In this document: piece after piece, positions 9,001 through 17,917 of the stretch
Numbering within the stretch: position 1 is the stretch's first letter
Layout: every line of letters begins with the position of its first letter
IMG/VR virus record: IMGVR_UViG_3300033987_000042
Location: 1 to 26,096 of that record
DNA: 26,096 bases
Origin: a virus
Direction: 5' to 3' (one strand)
Translations under genes and position numbers: made by a program
The notes under the pieces: generated by a model
Told to the model about the DNA's origin: nothing
What the model saw: only the letters and a program-made list of their open reading frames with translations
Database searches by the model: none

Positions 9001-12000
9001 GATAGATTGGCGTCCTTAACCTTATACATGTGCCTGAAGACCTTGAGGCCCTCTTCACCGAATACGTCAAGTATCTCTTGCTTTGACAAACTAAATCTTG
9101 GCTTTGGTCTTCTCAGCACAGATATCATCTTGTATACAGGCTGAGACCTAATCATTGCGCTTACTTCTTTTTTGATCTGTTTGCGCCTGTCTCCGAGCGT
9201 ATCCTGCAACCTATCGACCATGGGCTTAAGGCCTTCTTCTACAAGCGACGCATGCTGCTCTTGGACGGCCTTGTTGACAAGCTTGGCTAACGTTTCTATA
9301 TCATCGGTGCTAACTCCAGCTCTTTCAGCAACTTCAATAATTCTATCAAGACGCTGTCGCTGCATAACAGCATCTGCTTCGTCCTCGAGCATTATCCATC
9401 TATCAAAGACACTTCTTACTTCGTCCGACAACTCAACACCTAAGACTGCTATATCACGATATATATCAAGTAACCAGCGTTTTATCCTCTCAAATATAGT
9501 GAGCACCTCGGGTGTGGGAGCTTTGCCTTCCATGAGATAGGTTTCAAACCCTTTGGCTATTTGTTCTTTATGCTCAGTTGTTAATGCTTCGCCCTCAGTA
9601 ACACCTACCCAATTACGAAGGACAGATAGGTCACGTAGTCCACCTTCGGACAGTGTGCCCATTGCCTCAGCACGAAGCATATGTTCGATAGCAAAGTGCC
9701 CAGTAAACTCATGCACCGCAGTTGATATATCTGCATCTTTGAAGATTCTTATGATTGCCTTGCCTGAGTCTTGGTCAAAAGAGATACCGCCCCGAGGGTC
9801 TTGCTTAAACTTAACCTCTGCTTCACCAATTTCGTCTCTTACTATTGTCAGGTTGTTCAATATATTTTGTGGATCTTCACCAGTGTATTTTGAGACAGTA
9901 AAGAGCACCCTGGCATTTATATCAGACACAGTCTCTGCTTGCTCCAAACTAAGCCCAGCATCAGATAGCTTTATCCTGATGTTTTCTTTCAGATCTCTTA
10001 GATTTTTCGCTCTTATGTCAAGGTCTTCCGTAAATGCGTCTATCTCACGCTCGAGCTCTGCTCTTATGTTTTCTACTTCGCGTTCTGTTACACCAGTTTC
10101 GCTAAATGCAACATCTTTTATCAACCCAGCATGGTGTTCTGTACCTGCAATTTTAGAAGCATATATCTCCGTAGGTATTGCCATCCTTGCGCCATCATCA
10201 CCCAAAGCCTCAACAAGTTCTCTTTCTTTTGTAGTGTCTCTTTCAGTTGACAAAACATTAGATTCATCGACGGCCTTCTTGTATTCATTCTCCACACCAA
10301 GATTAGCTGCTGCTTCTTGTGGGTCAACACCTTGGTCTTGCCAGTAGGTTTGCCACTGTCTGATTGGTATGTATACACTTTCTCTTGGTGTACCATCTAC
10401 GATGTCTCTGATGTTTCTTTCAAACGTGGATGGGGAGCGTTCTTTGGTCTTTGATTCTGCAACTATATTGTTCAGCTCTTCAAAGATTTCGCGATTCTGG
10501 TTGTATTCATCAAGGCGTGCCTTATCCTCAAGTATGTGGCCACCTATACCAAGCATAGACCACAAGCCAAAAGACCAGAATGCCATTTTTGACTCTTCTA
10601 ACGGATCAAAAAACTCTTCAGTAAAACTTGTCAATGGAAACGGTCTACCAGAAGAATACTTGAGGTATCTATTAGCAAGAGCACCAACTGAACCTTGCAA
10701 AAACTCTTCGGCTATTTCATTAACAATATCAACTGCACCCTCCATTGTTCGTTTCGTAAATATTTTCAAAAGTTGCGATCTGTTAAAAATCTTTGACGTA
10801 ACCGTAGAGGCAGGTGCCAAAAACTTATATACAGGCCTAAACCACCTGATAGGTACCCAGGAGGCAGCAAGGCTTAACTGCATTAGTTCTATTGGTGCCT
10901 GGCCAAGACTTGCAATATAAGACCACTTGGCCATATCGTAAGGATCCAGCCCCTGGCCATAGATATCTCTCTCCTGCTCCATGTCTCTATAATTACCAGA
11001 CATTTCAGAAAGCTGTATTGCGCGCAGCATTCCATATGACCAAGCCCACGACGCCGCGCGCCTGATTATTGCCTGTTCAATTGTGGTCTTGGCAGAAAGG
11101 AGAGCACCAGCACCAACAACGGCTGGGCCAGTCATTTTGCCCACTCCAGCTACGGCACTTGCACCAAGTGCAGCAAGCAGTGCCCACGTGGCTTGCCCCG
11201 CAGCTGTGGATGACCATGCATATTTTTGACCTACATATTGGGCAAGACCATGTGCAAGCTTACCAAAGAAACCTTTATCTCTATACCAATCTACGTAATC
11301 CCCATTGCGTTCATTAGCTTCTCTACTTAATTTCCATTCAAGTAATCTATCTTCAATATCTACACTACTAATTTGTGCCCATGCATCATTTATATCAGGA
11401 AACAAAGACAAAGGTATTTCTTCTTTTTGTGCTATATAGCGAGCATTCAATATCCCTTCTTCTGTAGATATGGCACCGTGTCTAAAGGTTGCATATATTT
11501 CTTTAAGCGCCTTACCTGGTCCAAAATCAACAGGAGTCCACGTTTCTGATTGGATGCTTCTCTCGTGGATGCGCTTTCTTTCTTCGGTGCCTCTTGAAAA
11601 AGCAGGTCTATCTTTGGCACGTCTTTTGTCAGATATGACAGGTATGGATGGCCTTGATAGCACCTCTTCTATTTGTTTGATATTATCAAGATCATCTCTA
11701 ACTATGCCCATCCTGTATACTTCTCTGGCCAAGATCTCTGCCATCTTTGGCGCAGAGAGTGTGAACGAATCCCAGTCGTAATCGTTTGGAGTTAAAGTTT
11801 TACCACGCTTCTCTATGTCGTTACGCACTTCAGGGAGGTTCATTATTGTGGCCATGGTATATCCATACTCATCAGCCATCTGCTGATAATGAGCAATTTG
11901 ATCTGGGCTCATATCACCAAAAGTCTTGTATGCATCGATGAGCGGCTGTTTTGGCATGTATGGTCGCTGTCTTTTTTGCTGTATGACCGAAAAAGCAGCT

Positions 12001-12089
12001 GCTATATCGTTTGCAATATCTGAGGGGATATTTACCCCCTGTATGTTCTGTTCCTCTTCTTCTTCCTCAAACCACAACTTATCTGCCAT
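6084..12089 (-). CDS. Giant internal virion (ejection) protein, T7 gp16 position, with metallopeptidase-like region
   Basis: A 2001-residue protein, much longer than T7 gp16 (about 1300). Hydrophobic Ala/Gly-rich segments lie near residues 296-350. Region 780-900 resembles the zincin-like part of large polyvalent phage proteins: HEFTGHF at 793-799, then GFETYLMEGKAPTP from 847 and WLLDIYR, with E849 as possible third ligand. Long helical stretches fill 900-1400. The C-terminus has the conserved ADMVIRQTQNVG and RGSEFDQLLSMFYSF block followed by two hydrophobic segments near 1840-1862 and 1890-1915. No lytic transglycosylase motif is seen. It probably enters the host with the genome and helps form the ejection channel. 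Its ATG overlaps the upstream TGA (TGATG). Confidence 0.8.
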   Translation of the reverse strand: MADKLWFEEEEEEQNIQGVNIPSDIANDIAAAFSVIQQKRQRPYMPKQPLIDAYKTFGDMSPDQIAHYQQMADEYGYTMATIMNLPEVRNDIEKRGKTLTPNDYDWDSFTLSAPKMAEILAREVYRMGIVRDDLDNIKQIEEVLSRPSIPVISDKRRAKDRPAFSRGTEERKRIHERSIQSETWTPVDFGPGKALKEIYATFRHGAISTEEGILNARYIAQKEEIPLSLFPDINDAWAQISSVDIEDRLLEWKLSREANERNGDYVDWYRDKGFFGKLAHGLAQYVGQKYAWSSTAAGQATWALLAALGASAVAGVGKMTGPAVVGAGALLSAKTTIEQAIIRRAASWAWSYGMLRAIQLSEMSGNYRDMEQERDIYGQGLDPYDMAKWSYIASLGQAPIELMQLSLAASWVPIRWFRPVYKFLAPASTVTSKIFNRSQLLKIFTKRTMEGAVDIVNEIAEEFLQGSVGALANRYLKYSSGRPFPLTSFTEEFFDPLEESKMAFWSFGLWSMLGIGGHILEDKARLDEYNQNREIFEELNNIVAESKTKERSPSTFERNIRDIVDGTPRESVYIPIRQWQTYWQDQGVDPQEAAANLGVENEYKKAVDESNVLSTERDTTKERELVEALGDDGARMAIPTEIYASKIAGTEHHAGLIKDVAFSETGVTEREVENIRAELEREIDAFTEDLDIRAKNLRDLKENIRIKLSDAGLSLEQAETVSDINARVLFTVSKYTGEDPQNILNNLTIVRDEIGEAEVKFKQDPRGGISFDQDSGKAIIRIFKDADISTAVHEFTGHFAIEHMLRAEAMGTLSEGGLRDLSVLRNWVGVTEGEALTTEHKEQIAKGFETYLMEGKAPTPEVLTIFERIKRWLLDIYRDIAVLGVELSDEVRSVFDRWIMLEDEADAVMQRQRLDRIIEVAERAGVSTDDIETLAKLVNKAVQEQHASLVEEGLKPMVDRLQDTLGDRRKQIKKEVSAMIRSQPVYKMISVLRRPKPRFSLSKQEILDVFGEEGLKVFRHMYKVKDANLSLSDAVAMFGFASIDEMYKELASAQPIAAVIRNAYQDNLNREIQSGAFGDALRELAEKATHNDNMLASLVLESLILDARTTKQNMVETAIKRAKMMRANAKLLIMRDTVSKVSPAKYFAQEAKYARKYEQAVLDGELEAAVYYKDLQAQNFAIAREAIEVREQVKRGMQLIRKHKNRGRKTYGLPLDILNAISALVDSVDAKHRTPEEREVRDVLRQYIEERRALGEEIGFTEKQINSLARIPIDQMTVGEFYDLIDAIKTLEYIGKMENKFLEAGRQETFDKVKQTLLDQISSITVDKGEKAGMLNPTLMQKFKEGLDKWIMDHNRVDFLVKILDNFEDFGAFRDAIYNPLERATNEAMIRQFEAAEKITAMLNKHYPEKEMRKWYKQWLPTSLIPGERMNRDNMLAIALNYLNVEGRERLLTGFGLTEEAIESWLNENMTEADWNFVKDVIAFLESFWPEVEALTVDLTGSRPKKVEPAGMMTPYGWITGGYYPIAYDRRLSHLRFFTDTNIEDNIRMISGVRSMISGYMEERAATVGEDAKLMLSVTPVLAKHVADVTEDLAFKRPIRDVRRIINDPEIRSAITKAMGTHAVEQFDKWLDHIQSGFAPALTSTQRMLRRARMGATMVGLGLRMSPALAQIMGYSSAATMIGPTRVAHAIMTFYSDPTSWNEKVKFVHDRSPFMRFRRQSWDRDVAATMKRMIQAGTMDRIRETGFYFIGFMDASVTIPVWLEAYNMKIEEGLSEQRAIEYADMVIRQTQNVGRAIDLVTKQRGSEFDQLLSMFYSFMGTLRNMTYLETQHLMKTGDVARFAAFLLWGLTIPAIALEWMRRGGPDDEDPMDDEAAWWTWAKWAAKNTFGYYMGTWIILRDFFGIFSGYENYQFSPAVQGFQAIANVVNYMYKAFEDTDKVLPERLQNLAKATYSAAEYWWRLPTKGLRQNFAYLMEYWMSEEVGKEFEWRRFLFNAPKNK

Positions 12090-13906
12090 CAGCGTTTTCT
12101 CCTATCGATAGGCATACCACCAAGCACTTCCCATGCTGGCATTAACTCTCCATCCACATCTATATACCACTGCCAACTACCATCTGGAGCTTCTTTGAGT
12201 ATACCACCCATATTGTATATTTGGTAACCTTTCAATTTATACTTTTTGAATAAACCTTGTGAAACTACTACATCTTCAGTCAATGCCTCAGCAATAGCAT
12301 AATGTGTAGTTGGGCTTATTTGAGCTTGGCCAGTAGCTCCACCCATAGCATCAATAATCTCAAGATACGCTTCTTGACATTCAAGCAAAGCTTTTGGATC
12401 ATTTTTATATCCAGGGAAAAATTTATTTTTGAACCATTGGTCTATCTCTGGCGGTACATTTCTACCAAAATTTGAAGTTATATATGGTCGTACAGCTTCT
12501 CTTATTATTGATTCAACCTCTGGCTTGGTAAGGATACGTTTTTCTGCTGCTTGTCTTTTGTCAATAGTATCATATACGTCACCAGTAACTCTTGGGGAAA
12601 GTGCTTCTGAAATATTATAATCACTCATAGCCTTATAAATAGAATCGTGAAGCTCTGGATGTGCATCCCTTGTACGCCATGCCTGGTAAATTGTTTTCTG
12701 CTCTTCTTTGGTAAACCTTCCACCAAGCATAGCAAATATTTCAGCTTCACTTCTAATGGCCTCAGGATGATCTGGTGGCAATGTTACTCTCCATAAAATA
12801 TAATCATAATCCTTAAAACTTTGCCATCTGCCTACATCTGATTTTTCATAATTAGACCTTGTTTGGTTTTGTAAACTTAACTTATCCTTAGGGTCTAAGT
12901 TAGACTCTTCAATTATTTTGAGAGCATCGGTCAAAGACCCAGCAGATGAAATTCTAACTACAATAGAATTTAAATAATTATCGTAACGTTCTGCCTCAAA
13001 TCTTCGTTCATCCACATAAATACCCTGCACGTATGTCATAAGCTTATTTTCTCTTTCGCCACTAAAATTTTCTCTAATATACTCTAAGGCTCCCTCTTCG
13101 TTCTGTAGACCAAACTGTTGAAATATTTTATACCCAGTTTCTTGGACAAATATAACCTCTTCTTTATCATTTATAAAACCTTCTATTTTAGTCTGATTAG
13201 CTGTGCTTATCTTATCTTTGTTTTGTTCATAGTAATTTTTAGCTGCTTCAAGTTCATCGTTCGCCAATAAATTAGAAATAATGCCACTGTGTACATTATT
13301 GTGCCATTCATCCATAGCAAGTTTTACTGGCTCTTCACCATAACTACCATAAATGGCTGTAACTACACGCTCTGCCTCTTGAGTAAGCGTAGCCATAGCT
13401 TCGGGATCACCCTTAGATGCTATAGCTGCTTCTGTGAGAGATGCAAGATTTGCATTAAGTTGTTGTACTCTAGCTTTTTGCATTTCAGCAGCTTCGTGTT
13501 TAGAAATCTGGCTTTGATATGCTGGTAGTTGTCGTAACATTGATTGTATCAATACATTTCTTTGATTAGTGTTTTCTGCTTTAGCGGCAATTTCTTCAAT
13601 TATTTTATTATAGTCTTCACTAAATCTTTTATATACACCATCTGCATTTAACCCCTCTTGAAGCATATATCCATTCTCGCCATACAAAATATTAGTAACA
13701 CGTTGCTGAGCTTCTACCGTAAGGTTTAAACCTTTGATCGCATCCCTTTCTTCCTGCATACGCTTGGCATGAGCTTCTAGCTCTGATCCAGCTTGCGATA
13801 AAGCAGATGCTATTGATCCACCAAAAGCTTCAGGTCCAGGTGCTGTAGCTCGAGGAGTCGGAGGAGTTTTTATCGTTTCTTGTGGGATAAGTCTAGGCAC
13901 TCTCAT
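12089..13906 (-). CDS. Internal virion protein, T7 gp15-like
   Basis: A protein of about 605 residues that is almost entirely helical. It has a Pro-rich N-terminus (RLIPQETIKTPPTP) followed by an AFGGSIASALSQAGSELEAHA segment that is common at the start of phage inner-core proteins. The middle holds helical-hairpin stretches such as NDELEAAKNYYEQNKDKIS, like TPR repeats. No enzymatic motif is visible. Order (gp14-like, this gene, giant gene) matches T7 genes 14, 15 and 16, whose products form the periplasmic DNA-ejection tube. The ATG at 13906 is chosen over a GTG at 13915 because the latter overlaps the upstream stop and leaves no binding site. Confidence 0.75.
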   Translation of the reverse strand: MRVPRLIPQETIKTPPTPRATAPGPEAFGGSIASALSQAGSELEAHAKRMQEERDAIKGLNLTVEAQQRVTNILYGENGYMLQEGLNADGVYKRFSEDYNKIIEEIAAKAENTNQRNVLIQSMLRQLPAYQSQISKHEAAEMQKARVQQLNANLASLTEAAIASKGDPEAMATLTQEAERVVTAIYGSYGEEPVKLAMDEWHNNVHSGIISNLLANDELEAAKNYYEQNKDKISTANQTKIEGFINDKEEVIFVQETGYKIFQQFGLQNEEGALEYIRENFSGERENKLMTYVQGIYVDERRFEAERYDNYLNSIVVRISSAGSLTDALKIIEESNLDPKDKLSLQNQTRSNYEKSDVGRWQSFKDYDYILWRVTLPPDHPEAIRSEAEIFAMLGGRFTKEEQKTIYQAWRTRDAHPELHDSIYKAMSDYNISEALSPRVTGDVYDTIDKRQAAEKRILTKPEVESIIREAVRPYITSNFGRNVPPEIDQWFKNKFFPGYKNDPKALLECQEAYLEIIDAMGGATGQAQISPTTHYAIAEALTEDVVVSQGLFKKYKLKGYQIYNMGGILKEAPDGSWQWYIDVDGELMPAWEVLGGMPIDRRKR

Positions 13907-13911
13907 CGTTA

Positions 13912-14469
13912 TCACTTACCCAGGGGCTGGCCCATCCAGTCCCATTTATCAGAAAATCTGGTAACAGCTGTGCCAAGATGAGTTAGTCCACCAATGATTC
14001 CTGCCGTCCTTGCCTGTTTACCTGCAGCACGAGCTGCAGCTGCTTGATATCTTTCCATATTGGCACGATTACCATAGCCCCATTGGTCAAGCATGGCATT
14101 ATATCTTATTGTGGCAGCGTCCTGTTCTATCGACCATTGCGTGCTAAGTAAAACGTCCAAGGGGCTTCCTGCATCAGGCACAAGACCAGCAGCACCAAAA
14201 GCAGCACGCTGAGCACCCTTTGTTAGTGCTCCTCTGAGCCTTAATTGTCTTTCTTCTTGTGCAGCTCTTTCTGCTGAGATAGCAGCCTTACTTTCTTCAA
14301 TTTTGGCATTATATTCTGCAGCTTTTGCTTGAGCCTCAGCACTTTGCTGAGCAGCTCTGCCAGCCATTACTGGAGCTGCCACAGACATAACTGTACCTAA
14401 ACCACCAAGAAACGCAGGAACACTGCTAAAGGTTTTAGTTACCCAAGCAGTAAGTGCGTTAATGCACAC
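13912..14469 (-). CDS. Internal virion protein, T7 gp14-like
   Basis: A protein of about 185 residues. A short hydrophobic Gly/Ala segment (FLGGLGTVMSVAAPVMAG) near residues 20-40 is followed by an Ala/Glu/Arg-rich helix (residues 40-85) and a GAAGLVPDAGSPLDVLL motif. Then comes AATIRYNAMLDQWGYGNRANM, a pattern widespread in gp14-like inner-core proteins. In T7 gp14 forms the outer-membrane part of the ejection channel. The GTG at 14469 is preferred because AAGGAG lies eight bases upstream; a GTG at 14478 is also in frame. It overlaps the end of the gp13-like gene. Confidence 0.72.
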   Translation of the reverse strand: MCINALTAWVTKTFSSVPAFLGGLGTVMSVAAPVMAGRAAQQSAEAQAKAAEYNAKIEESKAAISAERAAQEERQLRLRGALTKGAQRAAFGAAGLVPDAGSPLDVLLSTQWSIEQDAATIRYNAMLDQWGYGNRANMERYQAAAARAAGKQARTAGIIGGLTHLGTAVTRFSDKWDWMGQPLGK

Positions 14470-14938
14470 CTCTATCACTCCTTACCCAAACCATCTTGTA
14501 AAACTTAGCTGAGGTGTCAACACCAGGATAAACTTCTTCTAAAATTTTGAACCCTACCCACTCAAGCATCTTTATCACTTCAGTGTTTTCTGAGTATATT
14601 ATACACTCAAGCGCATTAAACCTAACCTGTAAACCTTTCATCATTTTTTTGAAATGCTTTAAAAACGTTATGCCGTATTCGTTGATAATGCTTGAGCATA
14701 TAAGCCAAGGATATGCTCTCTTGATCAACTTAGACGGCTCACGAAAACCAAAGATAGCTGCAGTGTTTCCATCTGCAGTTACCGCATATACCTCGTCAGA
14801 AAGAGAAACTGACTTCATCAATACATCTTTATCTGCTGAGCCAAACAAGACTTTTAACTCAGCTATATTACCAGGATGCATTGTTTCTATTATTTGATCT
14901 ACGTGATGATCTTGGCATACTTCAGTTTTAATCTCCAT
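14459..14938 (-). CDS. T7 gp13-like protein with acetyltransferase-type fold
   Basis: A 159-residue protein with the outline of a GNAT fold. A central YAVTADGNTAAIFGFRE strand pair is followed by a helix, and near the end comes SENTEVIKMLEWVGFKILEEVYP, the recurrent 'position, level, goodness' ending of GNAT domains. Phage gp13-type (DUF2833) proteins share this layout and lie before the gp14 homologue, as here. In T7 gp13 helps virion assembly. The canonical acetyl-CoA-binding loop is not obvious, so activity is doubtful. Its ATG overlaps the last codons of tail tubular protein B. Confidence 0.7.
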   Translation of the reverse strand: MEIKTEVCQDHHVDQIIETMHPGNIAELKVLFGSADKDVLMKSVSLSDEVYAVTADGNTAAIFGFREPSKLIKRAYPWLICSSIINEYGITFLKHFKKMMKGLQVRFNALECIIYSENTEVIKMLEWVGFKILEEVYPGVDTSAKFYKMVWVRSDRGVH

Positions 14939-17261
14939 GAGCCACCCTCACAGTCCAGTTTAGTATATTAAATGGATATGGATGTCTTTGCTCTATGGTA
15001 ACTTGACCATAGTAATCATATTCAGAACTCAGGTCTTCGGTTAATACACCAGAGTATAGTTCAAGATTTTCATTAGGATAGTAGATAGGATACATATCAT
15101 CTTCTCTGGTGCCAATATAACCAAATCTGCTATCTAAAACCTGTAGAGTGACACTTGCGGCACGCCGCCGGGAGCCTGTGGATATGCCCTCTCTAACCTC
15201 ATATATCAATGGCAGAGATTGTATTGTACCAATATATTGTAATCCAACAACTACATATGAGGCTGGATTCTTTAGTGTGATGGCTCCATTGCTTACTGTA
15301 TGGCCAAAGATTGGAACACCATCGGCTAAAACCACAACTTGTTTACCTTCAAGATGATTTAATCCACTTATTGTCGCAGTTGGGTCTCCATCATGAGCTA
15401 TAACAGCGCAGTCAAGGTGCATTTCTTCAGGTCTTGAGCTAAGTTTTTCTACGTATCGTACATCGTTACCATTGATGTTTCTTTTGACTACCATGTATAC
15501 TTCGTCTTCAGTAAGCCCTGGAGCAGATGAAATAGATTCAACGACACCACCCACGTCGTGCATATGCCACGCCCACACCTCTTGCTCTTTCATGTATGTT
15601 AGACCAAGAAGTTTGCCGTCAGAACGCACAACCCACAATACACTCCATGGCTCTTGCTGATAACACCAGTCTACAATAGTATAATCGTCAAACAGATGTG
15701 TGGCAAAAATGGATAAGTCTACGCTATCATAACCGTCGCTTTCAAAAGAGTATGCTAAGTCACGTACTCTCTTACCAAACTTTTGTACGAAAAGAACAGA
15801 AGCTCCAGATATCATTGGCTCAATTGGGTGACTACCACGGTAACCTTGATTGGATATATACATTGAATCTGGAGTAATGGCGTTACCTTCGGCACTTCCT
15901 GTGATGCGCCATTCGCCGCCAGTAGTAAGTACAACAAGATCTTTTAGAGAAACAATGCCCTGTATTTCATCAAGCGAGCGTGATCGTATGGGAATTTTGA
16001 CTGAATCATCAGCCTGGACGGGCTCTGAAACGCCAAAATTATTGTAATCACCAGTAACACTCTGCCAAATATCAAATGGGCTTGTAGGAGTTCTACCTAA
16101 AGTCAATCTATCTTGGTGAAATGTAATAACAGCAGGCCACCCAGGAACGTCACCCCAGGCACCTAAAGACCACTTTTTTGTAGGGGTGTTAAGATATAAA
16201 CACTTGCGTTTAACCTTACATCTCACTTGTGTAGGGGATATATATTGAGTAATCTCTAAAATGCCATTGACTTCTTGTCTGGAGTATTTTAAAATCCAAC
16301 TAAATGGGTAAATGTCAGATATAGCATATAATCTAATTTGTGGTATAACATCATTATAATCTTCGGAATTGAGCTCTCCTGTAATCTTTACTCTATTTGT
16401 GCTATTCATATTCAAAAAACTGTCAAAAACCTGCCATGTAGAACCACCATCTATTGAATATTGGATTTCAACAGCAGAGCTAATTGTACCATCGCTTACA
16501 CCTCTAAATGTTCCAATAATTTCAAATGCACCATCTACATTCCAGGGACCACCAATAACTCCAGCACCAGAAGGATCAACACGTCCACGTGATATTTGTT
16601 TAGATTCCATAACATATCTAATGTTTATCAATCTACCTACATCACTTAATGTGAACACATCAGAAGAAGAAGTAACGGTAACAGTATCACCAATCTTACC
16701 AGTAGAACCAATATACGATGCTATGGTAAACGTAACATCAGTATCGTTTTCCTTCATAAATGGCCCATTCTCAAATGTAAAATCTTCTATTGTCCAGTTA
16801 TCGTTGGCATAGCGTTTCAATTGTTTAGGTCTATGATGTCCATCGACTATATATAGTACATCTGCCGATTGAACATATCTAATATTTGGGAGATCTGCAA
16901 GCTCATATGGTGCAGAAATTTCATAAGGCACACCGTTTTTGATGACTGGTTCGCCGTCTACAAAAAATCTCATATATAGATGACCAACTTCAATGTGAAC
17001 GGATGGCTCACTTGTAAAACTCATTGGGATAAGGATAGCCTTGCCATTGTTTTTTGTGCTACTTACATACCACGTACCGGGTCTGAAACTGGTGCCACCA
17101 TGTGCGAATGGTATAAAATTACGGCACTTAGCCAATGCAACCTTAATCTTTTCAAGGTCAGACCTATACCACAGAGCTGGGGCAACCTCACCACCAACCA
17201 TCGCAACCTGGTGAGTCTTAAATGTACTTGACGACGGAGATGATCCCATATTACGCGCCAT
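14928..17261 (-). CDS. Tail tubular protein B (T7 gp12-like nozzle)
   Basis: A 777-residue protein, close to T7 gp12 (about 790). The N-terminus has the family's GGEVAPALWYRSDLEKIKVALAKCRNF pattern (shown here split between GGEVAPALWYRSDLEK and the following CRNFIP), then FRPGTWYV and VLYIVDGHHRPKQLKR. The middle part has PAVITFHQDRLTLGRTP, VSEPVQADDSVKIPI and LVVLTTGGEWRI, all typical of this nozzle family. The product should form the distal tube of the short tail, to which spikes and fibres attach. Its ATG overlaps the stop of tail tubular A (TAATG), implying coupled translation. Confidence 0.9.
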   Translation of the reverse strand: MARNMGSSPSSSTFKTHQVAMVGGEVAPALWYRSDLEKIKVALAKCRNFIPFAHGGTSFRPGTWYVSSTKNNGKAILIPMSFTSEPSVHIEVGHLYMRFFVDGEPVIKNGVPYEISAPYELADLPNIRYVQSADVLYIVDGHHRPKQLKRYANDNWTIEDFTFENGPFMKENDTDVTFTIASYIGSTGKIGDTVTVTSSSDVFTLSDVGRLINIRYVMESKQISRGRVDPSGAGVIGGPWNVDGAFEIIGTFRGVSDGTISSAVEIQYSIDGGSTWQVFDSFLNMNSTNRVKITGELNSEDYNDVIPQIRLYAISDIYPFSWILKYSRQEVNGILEITQYISPTQVRCKVKRKCLYLNTPTKKWSLGAWGDVPGWPAVITFHQDRLTLGRTPTSPFDIWQSVTGDYNNFGVSEPVQADDSVKIPIRSRSLDEIQGIVSLKDLVVLTTGGEWRITGSAEGNAITPDSMYISNQGYRGSHPIEPMISGASVLFVQKFGKRVRDLAYSFESDGYDSVDLSIFATHLFDDYTIVDWCYQQEPWSVLWVVRSDGKLLGLTYMKEQEVWAWHMHDVGGVVESISSAPGLTEDEVYMVVKRNINGNDVRYVEKLSSRPEEMHLDCAVIAHDGDPTATISGLNHLEGKQVVVLADGVPIFGHTVSNGAITLKNPASYVVVGLQYIGTIQSLPLIYEVREGISTGSRRRAASVTLQVLDSRFGYIGTREDDMYPIYYPNENLELYSGVLTEDLSSEYDYYGQVTIEQRHPYPFNILNWTVRVAHGD

Positions 17262-17872
17262 TAGTATCGAGCCCTCGTGTATTTACTATCACGGTACTCC
17301 ATGACTTGTACGGCCTCATTGGCATTGATTTCTTTTGAGCCTTCACCCATCTGCATGGACAATTGTAATAAGTCTAAGTGCTTACCTCTGTCTCCAGCAT
17401 GAGCCATAGCTATCTCAGCCGCAAGGCGTGTGGCAAAGGCCTGCACAAAACTCGATGGGAAGGCCTCTTCACGAACATTGTTTGTGGTATATATGGCATA
17501 AGCTTCGGCTTCATTGGTGCCTATCAAAAGCCTGCCAGTATTTTCATCAGTTATAATCTCGTATTCAACTGGTATTTCGTCCTTAGTATCTACGGATGCG
17601 GCAGAAGTTATCATTCTGATAGATAAACAATCATCAGGATATTCATAGCAAAACTCCCATTTAATATGCTCGTAATCTGACAACACCAGGGGTACGGTTC
17701 TTTTAGCGAAACTCCACGAATGGTCCTCTAAGAAAGAGAATAATGTAGGCTCATAAAGATTGTGCAAGGTCTGAGCCAACGGAGAGTCAAGCACCTTGTC
17801 ATCGACAAGCTGCCTTGATATGCCTGCTTTGGCCAATGCCAAATTCCATATTTGCAGTCGGGTAAAACTCAT
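17261..17872 (-). CDS. Tail tubular protein A (T7 gp11-like adaptor)
   Basis: A 203-residue protein, similar in length to T7 gp11 (196). The start TRLQIWNLALAKAG and the following LYEPTLFSFLEDHSWSFAKR, then YPDDCLSIRMI, are hallmarks of the family that forms the ring between portal and nozzle. The C-terminal half has the usual helix (FATRLAAEIAMAHAG). The start at 17872 has AAGGGGTGA at proper distance. It lies just after the 11-bp hairpin at 17889-17915 and is followed by tail tubular B with a four-base overlap. Confidence 0.9.
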   Translation of the reverse strand: MSFTRLQIWNLALAKAGISRQLVDDKVLDSPLAQTLHNLYEPTLFSFLEDHSWSFAKRTVPLVLSDYEHIKWEFCYEYPDDCLSIRMITSAASVDTKDEIPVEYEIITDENTGRLLIGTNEAEAYAIYTTNNVREEAFPSSFVQAFATRLAAEIAMAHAGDRGKHLDLLQLSMQMGEGSKEINANEAVQVMEYRDSKYTRARY

Positions 17873-17888
17873 ATATTCACCCCTTATT

Positions 17889-17915
17889 GTGAGAGGGGGA
17901 CGTGCCCCCTCTCAC
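17889..17915 (-). terminator. Perfect 11-bp hairpin between head and tail genes
   Basis: The arms GTGAGAGGGGG and CCCCCTCTCAC enclose a five-base loop and are fully complementary. No T tract follows on either strand, so it is not a standard intrinsic terminator. It may attenuate transcription, stabilise a 3' end, or be an RNA processing site. It sits between the head genes and tail tubular A, the place where T7 carries its late terminator. Confidence 0.55.
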
Positions 17916-17917
17916 CA

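Noticed and set aside
9553-10347. 264-residue plus-strand frame inside the giant ejection gene
   Set aside because: It is Ser-rich antisense shadow of a well supported gene with no start signal of its own.
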